DNA of 64,000 nt from Hyaloscypha bicolor E (lineage: Eukaryota; Ascomycota; Leotiomycetes; Helotiales; Hyaloscyphaceae): positions 434,001 to 498,000 of the forward strand of contig NW_020194558.1 of assembly GCF_002865645.1 (NCBI RefSeq). The letters run 5' to 3'. A model generated the notes under the pieces. The model searched no databases. It was given only the letters and a program-made list of their open reading frames with translations, and was not told where the DNA came from. Below, one piece after another: positions 13,234 through 24,308 of this stretch. A program made the position numbers and the translations under genes. Within the stretch, counting starts at the first letter, position 1; each line of letters begins with the position of its first letter.

Positions 13234-15500
13234 TTAGCTATAAAACAGATTATATATTATTTAAAGAAATAAATTATAAGATATTAAACTAGAGAGAATT
13301 TCTAGTATATTAGGTATTTAAATAGATATTAGAAAGCCTTTATAAGGCCTATATATCGAGCCTAAAGATACTAGATAATCTTATTATTTATTCTTGAAAT
13401 AATAATAGTTATATAATTTATTCTCTTATAAATATATTTAATTACTTATATAAATATATAAATCTTAATATTAATATATAAATAAAACTTCTAGAGAAAA
13501 TACAAGTTATATAAAGTAATCTAATAATTATTATAGAAAATTTCCTGGTTTAGAAAGCCTAATTTATAAACTATAAATATATAACTATTATTCTAGTATT
13601 AGTATTCGGAATACTTATTTTTATAAATAATTATTATAGCCGCAAATGTTTTAAGAAATCTTTTCTAGTATATAAATAAGGCTATAGGTATCTTATAAAT
13701 TATATATAGGGCTTTTGAATTATTATTAAGGCTATATAGCTTATAAAATATCTAGCTAGTAATTATAGCTATAAGTTTACTTATAGAATTCTGTAATAGG
13801 TCTAGAAGCTTAATATAAATAATCTTATTAACTAAATTAGAAATTAAGAAAATAATATCTTTTCTAAAAAAATAAAAGTAAATATATATATAAGAGGCTA
13901 TATTTCTAGTATTTAATTATATAAATATAGTTTATATACTATTCGAAAAAGTAGTTCTTAAGATCTATAAAAAGCTTTTACATTTTTAAAATAAAGATCC
14001 GGTAAAAGAAATCCGGATAATTAATTACTTATTATTTATTTAAAAAATAATTTATAATCTTAGGCTAGTATAGGTTAGCTATAAAAGTAATAAAAAAGCT
14101 TGGCTTATTAAAGTACTATATAATAGCTATTATATAAAGTAATTACTATTTATAAAGCTTAATAGAAAAATAAAATAATAGCTAATATTATTTATATAAA
14201 TATTCTATTAGTATAAATAAAGCTAGTTAAGTAAAGTAGTCTTATAAATAATATATATATTAATAATATATTATTAAAAAAGGTAACTAGTATAAAAAAA
14301 GAAAAAGAAAACTAGATAAATATAGAAATAGTACTAATAAAAGACTTATTATTTAAGTTATATTTACTAATAGGTTTTATTATAGTCTTATAACTATAAA
14401 TACTAGATTATAGCGGCTTATATTTATATACTTATTCGGAATAAAGACTATAACCTTATTATTTATTAGAAGATTCTTATAATAATAATTAGTATTTAAT
14501 TCGAAAATTAAGTATATTTATAAGTTAAGTAAAATTCAGAAATTGGTTTATTAGCTTATAAGATATTTATGAGCTGTTTTATAAACTATAATAAACGAAT
14601 TATAATTTATAAGTATATTTATAAACTATAAAAGAACTATATAATTTAAATAAGAGAAATTAATAGCTTATATATTAGTTATAAAAAGCAAATTATAAAA
14701 GAAAAGCTATATAAAAAAGAATTTAGTATATAAAACAGGCTATAGTAGGCCTTAGAAATAAAAGAGTTTATTATAAATCTAAAAGTACTAGATTTTATAA
14801 AAGAAGTTAATTTATATATTTTTCTTATACTTAATTAATATAAAAGCAAAAATATAATTATATATCCGGATATTTGCCCGGAAGGCCTAGTAAAGCGAAT
14901 TATTATTTATAAAAAAGTAAGAAAGATATAAAGAAGGCTTATAAATTAAAAGAAATATTATATTATTCTTTTTATAATAGGCCTTAAAATAATTATTTAT
15001 ATAACTAAAATAGAGGACTTTATAAGTTATATAGTAACCCGTAAATAAACTCGTTATATATATAGGAACTGGCCGGAAGTATAAGAGAAAGCTAGAAGGC
15101 TATATAATAAATAAATTTATAAGAGGATTCTCTAAGATATTAACTAGAGCTATAATAAATAATTAACGGATCCGTTACTAGTATTATAGGACTGGCTTGT
15201 TTATAGAGATATCTATAATAGACTATTATTATTACCGGGAAATAGAAAGAATATTTGAATTAAGTTCTTATAAGGCAGGATATTACTAAATATAATTAGT
15301 AGTATTTTAGGCTTATTAATAAGTTAGTTAAGTCAGAAAAAAAGAAAATATAAACTTAATAATAATTATAAGTTTTATATTACTTGCCTTATTCTATAAT
15401 AAAGTTAGAAGCAGGCTAGTTTTGCCTATAAATAATATAAAAGTAGAGAAGATCTATATATAAGTAAAAGAAAAAGTAGTAAAAGTAAAAGTAATAAAGA
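13234..15500 (+). pseudogene. Unidentified decayed coding-like frame, 3' part
   Basis: This continues the frame at 3840-6984. If the gypsy element and one target copy are ignored, the codon AGT at 6982-6984 and the codon AGC at 13236-13238 fall in the same reading frame. The + frame then stays readable for long stretches with stops almost only TAA/TAG/TGA of RIP type; the 14820-15270 stretch was read codon by codon without a frameshift. Around 15140-15230 it shows short protein-like motifs such as LTDPLLVL and LLLLPGNRKNI. The product is not recognised; it could be a transposase-like or accessory protein of a larger element. Confidence 0.5.
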
Positions 15501-16021
15501 GAAAAAGAAGAGAAAAGTAAAGTAAGGGCCAGTATTTTTTTTTTTAGTATTTCTTATATAACCTGCATTTTTTTAGGAAGCCCGAAAGCTAGCTAGAGGC
15601 TTAAGAATTCCCCTTATTCTATTTCTCCTGAGTATTAAAAAATTATAATAAAAGCCCTTTATATTCCAGAACTACTAAAATATAAAAAAAGGTACTTGAG
15701 TTTCTCTTTTCTTATCTTAAGCTTAGCTCTAAGGATTTGAATATAATTATATTCTTATATATAATTCCCTAGAAGGAAAAGATTCTGGTATTTCTTATAT
15801 AACTAGCTTTTTTCAAGATATACTAGGAGCTAACTACTTAGGGTAATTCGAATATAGAATAATATAAAAGAGGATTATTATTATTTATAAGAAACTAATT
15901 ATAGTTTTAAATATAAATATATTAAATTTATAGGAAATAATTATAATTATAATATTTATTTCTTATATATTAATATATTAATATATTATTAAATTATTAA
16001 ATAGCTTTATTATTATATAAT

Positions 16022-16201
16022 ACTAGTTGTAATAGTGGTCACCAAAAGGGCAGCAAGTCAGGGAGCAATCCAAAGTAGTATTGTGACTGAAACTTGAAGA
16101 AGCAAGTGAGTCGTGGGAGGTGCGAAGCCTTACGGGCTTGCGCACGGACCACGCGCACGCACGTGCTCGCTAGGATGCTTGGGCACTCTATGACACTAGT
16201 T
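16022..16201. mobile_element. Possible MITE/short insertion: GC-normal island in RIP DNA
   Basis: About 166 bp (16029-16194) of unmutated, GC-rich sequence sits alone in AT-rich DNA. It is flanked on both sides by ACTAGTT (16022-16028 and 16195-16201). The ends are weakly inverted: GTAATAGTGGTCACCAAAAG on the left, against a GTCATAGAGTGCCCAAG-like end on the right read in reverse. An internal imperfect hairpin lies near 16119-16146. It has no coding potential. It could be a MITE, or a leftover of single-copy DNA that never met RIP; ACTAGT is common here, so the flanking repeat may be chance. Confidence 0.35.
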
Positions 16202-17030
16202 ATATACTACTATTATTATTATAATTCTGGTTTTTATATTCTAGTTACCTAATATAATTATCTAATAGCTAGTATAGGAATATATATAGAGATATTTAGA
16301 ATACTAGGCCCCTTAGAAACTAGTATATTATATATATACTTTATTCTTATAGCCTCCTATATTCTAGTCTTCTTTTTCTTAGCTTTATATTATTTTTATA
16401 AGAAACTTTCTATTTTATTTTCTAAGCTCTAAATACTATATCCGTAATAATTATATATAATATAATATATAGTTAGTATATTTAGCTTAATAAATAAACT
16501 TTAGTTTAATTTAATTTCTTTATTATTATTATAATATTATTTTATAATAATATTTATTAATAAGTTAAGCTTTAAATTCCTTAATATTCGAATATAAGAA
16601 AATTTAATTATATTATAAATAATTATTAAAGTTAAAATATATAATAATAATATATAAGTATTTATAATTATCTTTTAATTTCAATTAATTTAGTTTCTAA
16701 TTAATATTTGAAAGAATATTATTTTATATTTTAGTAATAAATATATAATAAAAGAAAAGTAATAGTATTTTAATTTATATTTAATTATATATTATTAAGA
16801 AATAAAATAAATTCTAATAAGTTTAGTAATTAATTAATTAATAATTAATAATAATAAATTCAAGTTCTAAATAATAGCTATAAAAGTAATATATTATATT
16901 TATAAGCTTTATATTACTTTTTTTTTAAAAAATATAATAGAATTCCGATTTTAGTAAAAGTAATATAAGGCTTATAATATAATATATTAGTCTTATAACT
17001 ATTACTAACCCTGGACCTACTTTTATTAAT
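16202..17030. other. AT-rich RIP-like spacer
   Basis: AT-rich, CA/TG-poor DNA with no recognisable gene or element. Base composition returns to normal between about 17000 and 17090. Confidence 0.7.
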
Positions 17031-17318
17031 TACTTATTAGTAATTATTGACTATTAATTAATTACCGCAATAGCAATCAGTAATCGATTATTGTCGGCGA
17101 AATTTATTGGAGCCCACCCTATTAGGGGAGAGAGGGGGGCGGGGGAATATGAAAGTGCAGATGAGCTTTTTGTCTCAAACTATAAGAGCGGCTCTCATAT
17201 ATCACAGCTGAATACTCCGACTATATCTCTGAAGCGTGTCTGCAAATTCTTTGTCTCGCACTTTCCTAATATTAGTTCTCCACTACTGCAGCTCCCTGCG
17301 TTTAGCTGTACCTTATGT

Positions 17319-17406
17319 AACCAATGTGCGTGGAGGTTTCGAGAACTGCTGCACGTGGTCTTAGGGTGGCTGAAAGCTGAAAGCTGCAGGATCCTGCATA
17401 ACCAAT
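17319..17406 (+). promoter_or_regulatory. Candidate CCAAT boxes upstream of the 593-aa gene
   Basis: CCAAT occurs at 17321-17325 and 17402-17406, 330-410 bp before the start codon at 17734. Fungal HAP-complex sites have this core. I see no clear TATA box in this upstream region (17031-17733), and the short ORFs in it look like chance. Confidence 0.3.
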
Positions 17407-17733
17407 CAAGGCACATAATAGTCGTCGCCCTTCTACATGCTCTCGCCTACAACCGACTATTACTGGGCACATAGTTTATTCTAACCCACTTGCAAAGATG
17501 CTATGCAGGACGGCTGGAATGGGGAAGCCAACGCACCCAAAGTGATGATCGCTCCGATGCCAGCGGTCAGAACTCCACGGCCATCAGGCTTAAGGTGAGA
17601 GATATGGAGACCCTTCCGCCGTTTTTTCTGGTTTCAAGCCTCACAATTTACGTTCTGTCAAGATCTTCATTCTTTGCTGGCACTTCCAAACCAAGATCAG
17701 ATTTTTGGATAATCTCCGAAAGCGTTAATCAAG

Positions 17734-19515
17734 ATGTCAAGCAACGAGGAGAAAATAGACGCAGCAACCACCGCCTTCGCAGTCTACAAAAAGACTAAGC
17801 CAATAAAACCTTGGCCAATAATCACGGCATGGTACATGCTCGTCCTGCATTTCCTCTGCTGCATCGCCCTCGTCATCGCCATGATCTATGGTGTCGATGG
17901 CTACAAAGCCCTAGACGGCACCAAAACCCCACGATACACAAACGGCAAATTCACACTGCGGTCCGGCGATGTCTCGACCTTAATCTCCGCCGGCACTACT
18001 ATCATCGGCCTTATCCTCTCCAGTTGGTCCGCGACCGTTACAACGCAATGCGTGTTCGCCTTGCTCGAGGATCCAGGCCTTACCATCTCCAGGTTTACAA
18101 GGATCATGACATGGAAAGCCCCCCTGCTCCGACTCAGCGGCTCAAGCGGGATTGTATGCTTGATACTCCTCCTCACCTTCCCGCAGCAGTACATCGACCC
18201 CATCATCAACGGCGCCGTGAACTGGGGCTCGGCGTTGGAAGAAGTGGGCACTGTCACGGTAGCGTCAGCGAATCCGGAGGCAGACTATACGCTCTGGGGC
18301 TGGTACGGATCAAAGCTCCAAGATCGCCAGGCGGCGGTTCAGCGAGCGGCGGGAATGGCGAATCTGGCTTGGGCAACAGCGACGAATGGAAGCTCAGGAG
18401 CCGTGCAGACTAGTTGCCGGCATGTTGTTAACGATGAACAGGTCCCGATCATGTCTCAGCTCGACAATGTAACGATGCCATGTATCGTGGTAAACAGCAT
18501 CACTTGGCCTACAGCTCCCGTACCCAGCCTAGTCCAAAATGTCGCCGACACCTCAGACCAAGTATCCATCACTGGCACAACAGCCTTTTCGTTCGTCAAT
18601 TACCCCGGGAACGCAGTCATCTTTGACCAGTCTAACACCACGCTGCAGCTCCCTTACAATGACAGTCTTTACAACTCCGACTTCATCGACCTTAGCAATC
18701 CGATCTACCCCACCGCTTTCCGCTTCTCCGGGGAGATGACGGCTATCGTTCTCTTAGGGAAGCACTACGTCGATGCACCATTCTTCACAGATGGCTTCGG
18801 TTATGCCTTACCAGCGAATAATTTCTCCACTCTGAGTTCGCTGGAGCAATTAGATTTCACCTACCTAACCATCAATTTCACCGCCGGCGTCATTCTCTCT
18901 CCAAACAGCACGTACATCTCCAACTCCGTGGTGGAGAGCAATCCCTCAATACAGGACAGGGATATCACAGAAGCGCCATGGGTGCACGAGGCACTCTATC
19001 TGCTCCCCGACGTAATGAGCATGGTAGCAGTCATGAACTCCACCTCACTGTCTACATGGCTCAACCTTGAAAACTACACCGAGAATCTCATCCGATATTC
19101 TTATCAAGGAGCGTGGGATATGCTGCAGCGGTCTTTCGACGTGAATAGTATCTCCCTCGTGGCTCGCATAGAGGACACCCGCGTCCAAGCTACGGTGACG
19201 AAGTGGAGGGTCTACTTGTGGTTGGGGATTAGTTTGTTGATGACGGCCAGTGTGGTGCCGTTGGCCGTACTGATGTCCGATCGTAAACGAAATCTGGTAA
19301 TGGATGGAAACTTAGCGCTTTTACTGACAGATCCGACTGGTGTGTTTAAAGGGGACGAAAGGGGGACGGAGAAGTATCATTTAACAAATATTAAGAAGGT
19401 GGGGAAGGAGGAGAACATAATTAGGATGAAGCTTAAGAAGCACAAAGAAGAAGAGAGGTTTGTTTTGCATAAGGTTCCAGATGATGAGGCAGAGGATCCC
19501 GCAATTGGCTCATAA
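17734..19515 (+). CDS. Putative four-TM membrane protein with large glycosylated lumenal domain
   Basis: A 593-aa intronless ORF in a GC-normal island. Hydrophobic segments lie at about residues 32-54, 79-98, 136-150 and 492-514, so three helices near the N terminus and one near the C terminus enclose a loop of about 340 residues. That loop holds nine N-x-S/T sequons (near residues 218, 245, 301, 309, 363, 381, 391, 435, 447), which indicates an extracellular or lumenal domain. The tail after residue 515 is charged (Lys/Glu-rich) and probably cytosolic. The layout resembles the large group of fungal membrane proteins of unknown function. I recognise no enzyme motif and assign no function. The first ATG of the frame is used and no upstream in-frame extension is obvious. 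It is unmutated although both flanks are RIP DNA. Confidence 0.85.
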   Translation: MSSNEEKIDAATTAFAVYKKTKPIKPWPIITAWYMLVLHFLCCIALVIAMIYGVDGYKALDGTKTPRYTNGKFTLRSGDVSTLISAGTTIIGLILSSWSATVTTQCVFALLEDPGLTISRFTRIMTWKAPLLRLSGSSGIVCLILLLTFPQQYIDPIINGAVNWGSALEEVGTVTVASANPEADYTLWGWYGSKLQDRQAAVQRAAGMANLAWATATNGSSGAVQTSCRHVVNDEQVPIMSQLDNVTMPCIVVNSITWPTAPVPSLVQNVADTSDQVSITGTTAFSFVNYPGNAVIFDQSNTTLQLPYNDSLYNSDFIDLSNPIYPTAFRFSGEMTAIVLLGKHYVDAPFFTDGFGYALPANNFSTLSSLEQLDFTYLTINFTAGVILSPNSTYISNSVVESNPSIQDRDITEAPWVHEALYLLPDVMSMVAVMNSTSLSTWLNLENYTENLIRYSYQGAWDMLQRSFDVNSISLVARIEDTRVQATVTKWRVYLWLGISLLMTASVVPLAVLMSDRKRNLVMDGNLALLLTDPTGVFKGDERGTEKYHLTNIKKVGKEENIIRMKLKKHKEEERFVLHKVPDDEAEDPAIGS

Positions 19516-19880
19516 GCAGGGGCCAATTTCTGCTGCACCTGGCATGGAGAAGAGCCTCAGCAGATAACTGTGACCACTTCTCTCTTGGTATCTACAAGGA
19601 AGAATCAATGACTAAAGAGGACCCTGGAACCACAAGAAAATGGGGATGGGGTCATCGGAAGCAGACATGAGGCGTAACCTGTATTGATTAAGCATGGAAC
19701 TTTGAGCATGGGAACTGAAATGAGAAGTCTAGAATGAAACTAATTATTCTAGTATCTTGTATTGGAATGATCTGCTCTTCAAAACTTCCCTACTCTGCGT
19801 TATAACTTGTGAAGCTGTATTGTCCTAATAGAAACGGCGCCGGGGAAGCGTTTTTTTCGTTTTAACTAGAAATGACAGGT
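19516..19880. other. 3' flank of the membrane protein gene
   Basis: About 365 bp of GC-normal non-coding DNA, probably 3' UTR and terminator region. Composition shifts to AT-rich at about 19855-19890. Confidence 0.6.
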
Positions 19881-20792
19881 CTAGAATAAACACTTAAAAG
19901 TAGCTGAATATTTATAAATATTTATAAATACAAGCAATTAGTTTTTATATAATTAAAATAATTCTTTAATAAAATATGAAAAGTATGAAAACATATAAGC
20001 TATTTATATTAAGTTTTATAAAAAAAAGTAAATCTCTTTTATATATTAAATTATATAAAATATAAGGCCAAATATATAAAGTATTAAATTTATATATTTA
20101 AAATATAGTATAAGTAATAAATAAAATTTAATAAATAAAGTAAAATATAAGTAATTAATATATTTTAATAAAAAAATATAAAATAATACTTGTTACTTTA
20201 TTTTATTTTATTTTATTTTATTTCTTATATTAAGATTAGCTTAATTATAAAAATATATAAATCTTTTATTAAATTATATGTTTTAAATTAGAAATATCTT
20301 AATTTATATTAATTTTATTTTTATATTTAAAGTATATTATATTTATTAAAACTATTTTTACTTTAATTTATAAATTATAAAAATTAGATTTATTAAGATA
20401 ATTATAATAGTAAAACTAAAGTAATTAAATAAAGCTAAAGACTTTTATTTCATATTTTATAAAATTTAAAATAAAGAAGAAAAATAAATAAATAAAATAA
20501 AATAATAAATAAGTAAATAAAATTAAAATTATTAATAATACTAATAAAATTAATTTATAGTAATTATATAATAATAGTTATTATATTATTCATTTCTTTA
20601 TAAAAGCTCGATTTCAAATATTTATATATTATAAAAATATAATTAAAGAAATAAATAAATAAAATTAAAAAAAAGAACTTTATTTTTATAAGCAAGCTAT
20701 AATATTTGCCTTTTATATATAATTAAAACTAGTATTTAATATTAGCCACTTTTAAAATTATTAAAATTATTTAATTTAATATTTATATTAGA

Positions 20793-20850
20793 ATTATTAT
20801 AAGCTTAATTATTATAAGCTTAGTTATTATAAGTTTAATTATTATAAGAG
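20793..20850. repeat. 15-bp tandem repeat, 3.9 copies
   Basis: The unit ATTATTATAAGCTTA occurs at 20793-20807 and 20808-20822, then with changes at 20823-20837 and 20838-20850. It is local, probably slippage-derived. Confidence 0.8.
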
Positions 20851-23462
20851 TATTAATTATTGAATTTAATTAAAGTTTATTAATATTTATTAGATTATTA
20901 GTAATTCTGGAAATAGTTTAATATAATAAAGTAATTACTTTTAATAAAATTAATTAAAAAATTTATAAAAAATTAATATAATTATATAATAAAATAAATT
21001 ATTAAGCTAAATAATTATAAAATACAAATTTAAGATTATAATAAAAACCAGATATATTATTAATATTAAGCTAGCTTTAGCTATTTACTTTATATAATAT
21101 AAGTAGAAAAAGAATAATTATTTTAATAAAATATATATAGCTTGTTTTTAGCCTCTAATTACTTTATTTAAATTATTATATACTTAAAAGAATTAATTAA
21201 AAATTATATTATAATTCTATAAGTTTTATATAAGGTAATTATAATTAAATTATTAATTAAATAAAGAACATGAAATTAAGATAAATATAATAAAATTAAG
21301 TAATTTAATTTCTAATTATTATATTATTAATTTATAGTTTAGTTTTAATAAAATACTTTTAACTAATAATATAATATAATATATTAAATATAATTATTAA
21401 ACTAATATTCTTTACTTTTTTATTATATTTAATAATTAAAATCTAAAATTAAAATCAAGAAAGAAATAAGAAAATAATACTTTAATAATATATTATTTAT
21501 ATATTATTTATATAAAAAATTGCTTTATAAAAAGTATTTATAAATATATATAAATTTAGAAATATTTAAAAGATTTCTTATATTAAAATTTGAATTTTTT
21601 TAAATTTATATAAAGCTTTATTTACTTATATATATATTTTTAATTATTTAAAGTTATTTTTTTATTTTTTATTTAATTAGTTTTCTTTTCTTCAAATATT
21701 ATTATTAGTAAACCTCTTAATATATTTATAAGAAAGTATATAATTAAATATTCTTTTAAATATAAAAAGTAAATATTATAATTAAAATCTCGAAATAAAG
21801 TAATATGAAACTAAAAAATAAATTTAATAAAGAATTCTGCTTATTTATTACTTATAGTTCTTTTTTAATCTAGGTTTTTATTTAATTTTAATAAATTTTA
21901 ATATTAATTATAATTATTTCATATATATTTAAACTTTATACTTTAATTTATATAAATAGTTATCTAATTAAAAAAAAGCTCTAAAAGAAGCCTCTGGATC
22001 TAGCTAAGTAAAAGGGGCTATTAAATAAATAAAGCTAAGCTTTCTAGTACTCGTATTTATATAATAATTTTATATATAAGCAAGATTAGTTATTATTTTT
22101 ACTTATTTTATTCGAGGCTTTTATATAAGTATTTTTAATAAAAGAGCTCTTTTACTTAAATATATATCTTATTTATTTATATTAATAAATAATATAAAAA
22201 GCTATTTGAAATATAAAATATAATAGAAATATTTAAAAGTAATACTTTAATTAATTAATTAATTATTATTATAATTAAATTTTATATCTTTATTTCTTAT
22301 AACTTATTTTCTAATTATTTAATTCTTAAAAACGAAAAATAAATTTAATAAAAATACTATTAAATAAAAGCTAAATTATTTATAAACTATATATTATATC
22401 TTTTAATAAATACATATAATTTATTATACTTTTATATTTATAAAAGAACTAATAAAAAAGAAATATATTATTTATAATACTAATTTTATTATTAAAATAA
22501 ACCTTAATTTCTCTTTAAAAAATATTAAAAAATATTAATAAAGCTAGTTAAAGAACTAAAAGAAAACTTTATTAAGATTAATTAATTATTTTACTTACTT
22601 ATATTAATTAATACTAAATAAAAAATTATAATAATTTATAATTTATAATTTATTTTATTTAAAAACTAAAAAATATATAATTACTTACTATTATTTAAAA
22701 ATTATAAATATTAATTAAAGGCATTTTATAAAAAAGAGTTAATATATCTTATTTACTATATATAATAACTAGTAAAAGTCTTTAATAAAAAGCTAAAATA
22801 AGTTAATTAGTAGTTTATATAAATCTTAAAAATAAATTAAAATAATACTAATTTTTATAATTATTATTTATTTTGTATTTTTTATTAGAAAACATATTTA
22901 ATAAGAAATATTTCTTTTTATTTAATATAATTACTTAATTATAAATAATTATAATATATTAAATATTATTAATTAGTATTTTATTATTATAAATATAGTA
23001 TTTAGGGCTTGGAAAGTAAAATAAAAGGTCTTTTATAAAGATAATTCAAAGCTAAGGAAAAGAAAACTAGAATATAAAAGGCTATAAAAAAGTATATATA
23101 TTCTATAGTATACTAGTCCCTAAGGAACTTAGTTTTCTAAATATCTTTAATATATTTCAAGTATGTTTTCTTAATAAAATAGCTATATTATATATATTTA
23201 AAAGATATTTGAGTATTTAAATACTTGAATATTTAATAAATTATAATATTATTTTCTTTTTCGGAATAAACTTGTTTTTAAGCTTTAGAAAAGCTATTAA
23301 TCTATCTAATTTTATACTATTTTCCTTTCCGAAATAAACTAATATCTCGAATATAAATATTATATATAAAAAGCAAGTACTTTTAATATATAACTTAGGA
23401 GAATTTATTATTATTTTTTATATAATCTAGTTAATATTATAGGTTTTATAGAAATCCTAATA

Positions 23463-23463
<1 letters not shown>

Positions 23464-23505
<42 letters not shown>
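23464..23505. repeat. (ATT)14 microsatellite
   Basis: An uninterrupted trinucleotide run of about 14 units within AT-rich DNA. Confidence 0.95.
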
Positions 23506-23879
23506 GAAGCTAGTACTAATAGAAATAGTTACGAATTTACTTAACCTAATAAAGAATTCTAAGAGTTCTTTTATAGCTTCTTTATATAGAAAACTAGATA
23601 TATTTTTATAGTTTTTAGTAGCTTTAGAAAAAACAAATAGCTATACTTTTCTAGAATCTCAAATAGGCTTTCTATTTAATTCTCTAGCTTCTGGCTTAAA
23701 TAATTAGATTTCTAGTATTTTATAATATAAAATTATATAAAAATGCGGTTTAGTATATTTAATAAAATGAAGATAAAATTTAGTATATTTTTATTTTTAA
23801 ATAATATCTAGCTGCATCTAATAAATACGTAAAAAGGTGGCTGTATCTAGTAAAAGTATGAAAAACGGAGCTGCATCGA

Positions 23880-24308
23880 GTAAATAGCCGATCCTGGGAA
23901 TGCCGGCTAACTTCCAAAGCGCACTGTTTGCCGGTGATAATTCCCACGACCGGTCGAAAAGCCATTTTCAACTCTTATCATATTGTATTAATGGGGGCCT
24001 TGCCAATCAATCCTGCAGCCTCATTTGGGTGAGTCCAATGGATGGCTGTAGAGCCTGCCATTCTCCTCCCTTTCTGGGCGCGACGTGTTATTCGGCACCA
24101 GTTTGCACTAATGCTAGGTATTGCTTTTTCCAAAATCCTGACAACTTTGGCAGATTTCTGCCATTTTCAATTGCATCTTTCCTCTATCGCTGTTCGCAAA
24201 AGTTTGTCGCTGCTTGTTGGTTAGTAGCTTATATTTTGTATCACGATCAATCGATGGGTACACCACAGTCTTGATCATCATTGTTAAAGCTCCGATCAGA
24301 CCTGCCGT
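23880..24308. other. Upstream region of the DUF6536 gene
   Basis: About 430 bp of GC-normal non-coding DNA between the AT-rich block and the start codon. No clear TATA box; the short ORFs here look like chance. Confidence 0.5.

Larger units (their letters stand above)
1..16025. repeat. RIP-mutated AT-rich transposon block 1
   Basis: This tract is extremely A+T rich; CA and TG dinucleotides are almost absent, while GC, CT and AG steps survive. Known biology: RIP in ascomycetes converts CpA to TpA on either strand of repeated DNA. No intact ORF is present, but decayed retrotransposon frames can be followed with stops mainly at expected Gln/Arg/Trp codons. It holds a copia relic, an unidentified split frame and a nested gypsy element, each listed separately. 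Confidence 0.9.
19881..23879. other. AT-rich RIP-like block 2, no gene recognised
   Basis: About 4 kb of strongly AT-biased, CA/TG-poor DNA with no readable transposon motif, more eroded than blocks 1 and 4. It contains simple repeats: TTTTA-type units near 20195-20222, a 15-bp unit ATTATTATAAGCTTA in four near-copies at 20793-20850, and an (ATT)n run at 23464-23505. Confidence 0.75.

Noticed and set aside
3840..15500. Starship captain (DUF3435 tyrosine recombinase) as the identity of the split frame
   Set aside because: I compared it with remembered family motifs and could not place any catalytic Arg/His/Tyr context, so there is no support.
1..16025. AT-rich DNA taken as mitochondrial or as organelle insertion
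   Set aside because: CA/TG depletion with preserved GC steps and readable copia/gypsy frames fits RIP of nuclear repeats, not mitochondrial genes; no mitochondrial gene or tRNA was seen.
17091..17474. 127-codon ORF on + (and an antisense 73-codon ORF) upstream of the membrane protein gene
   Set aside because: No recognisable motif, no hydrophobic or domain pattern, and it overlaps an ORF on the other strand; probably chance within the promoter region.
17490..17798. 102-codon ORF on + overlapping the start of the 593-aa gene
   Set aside because: It overlaps the well-supported gene in another frame and has no protein-like features.
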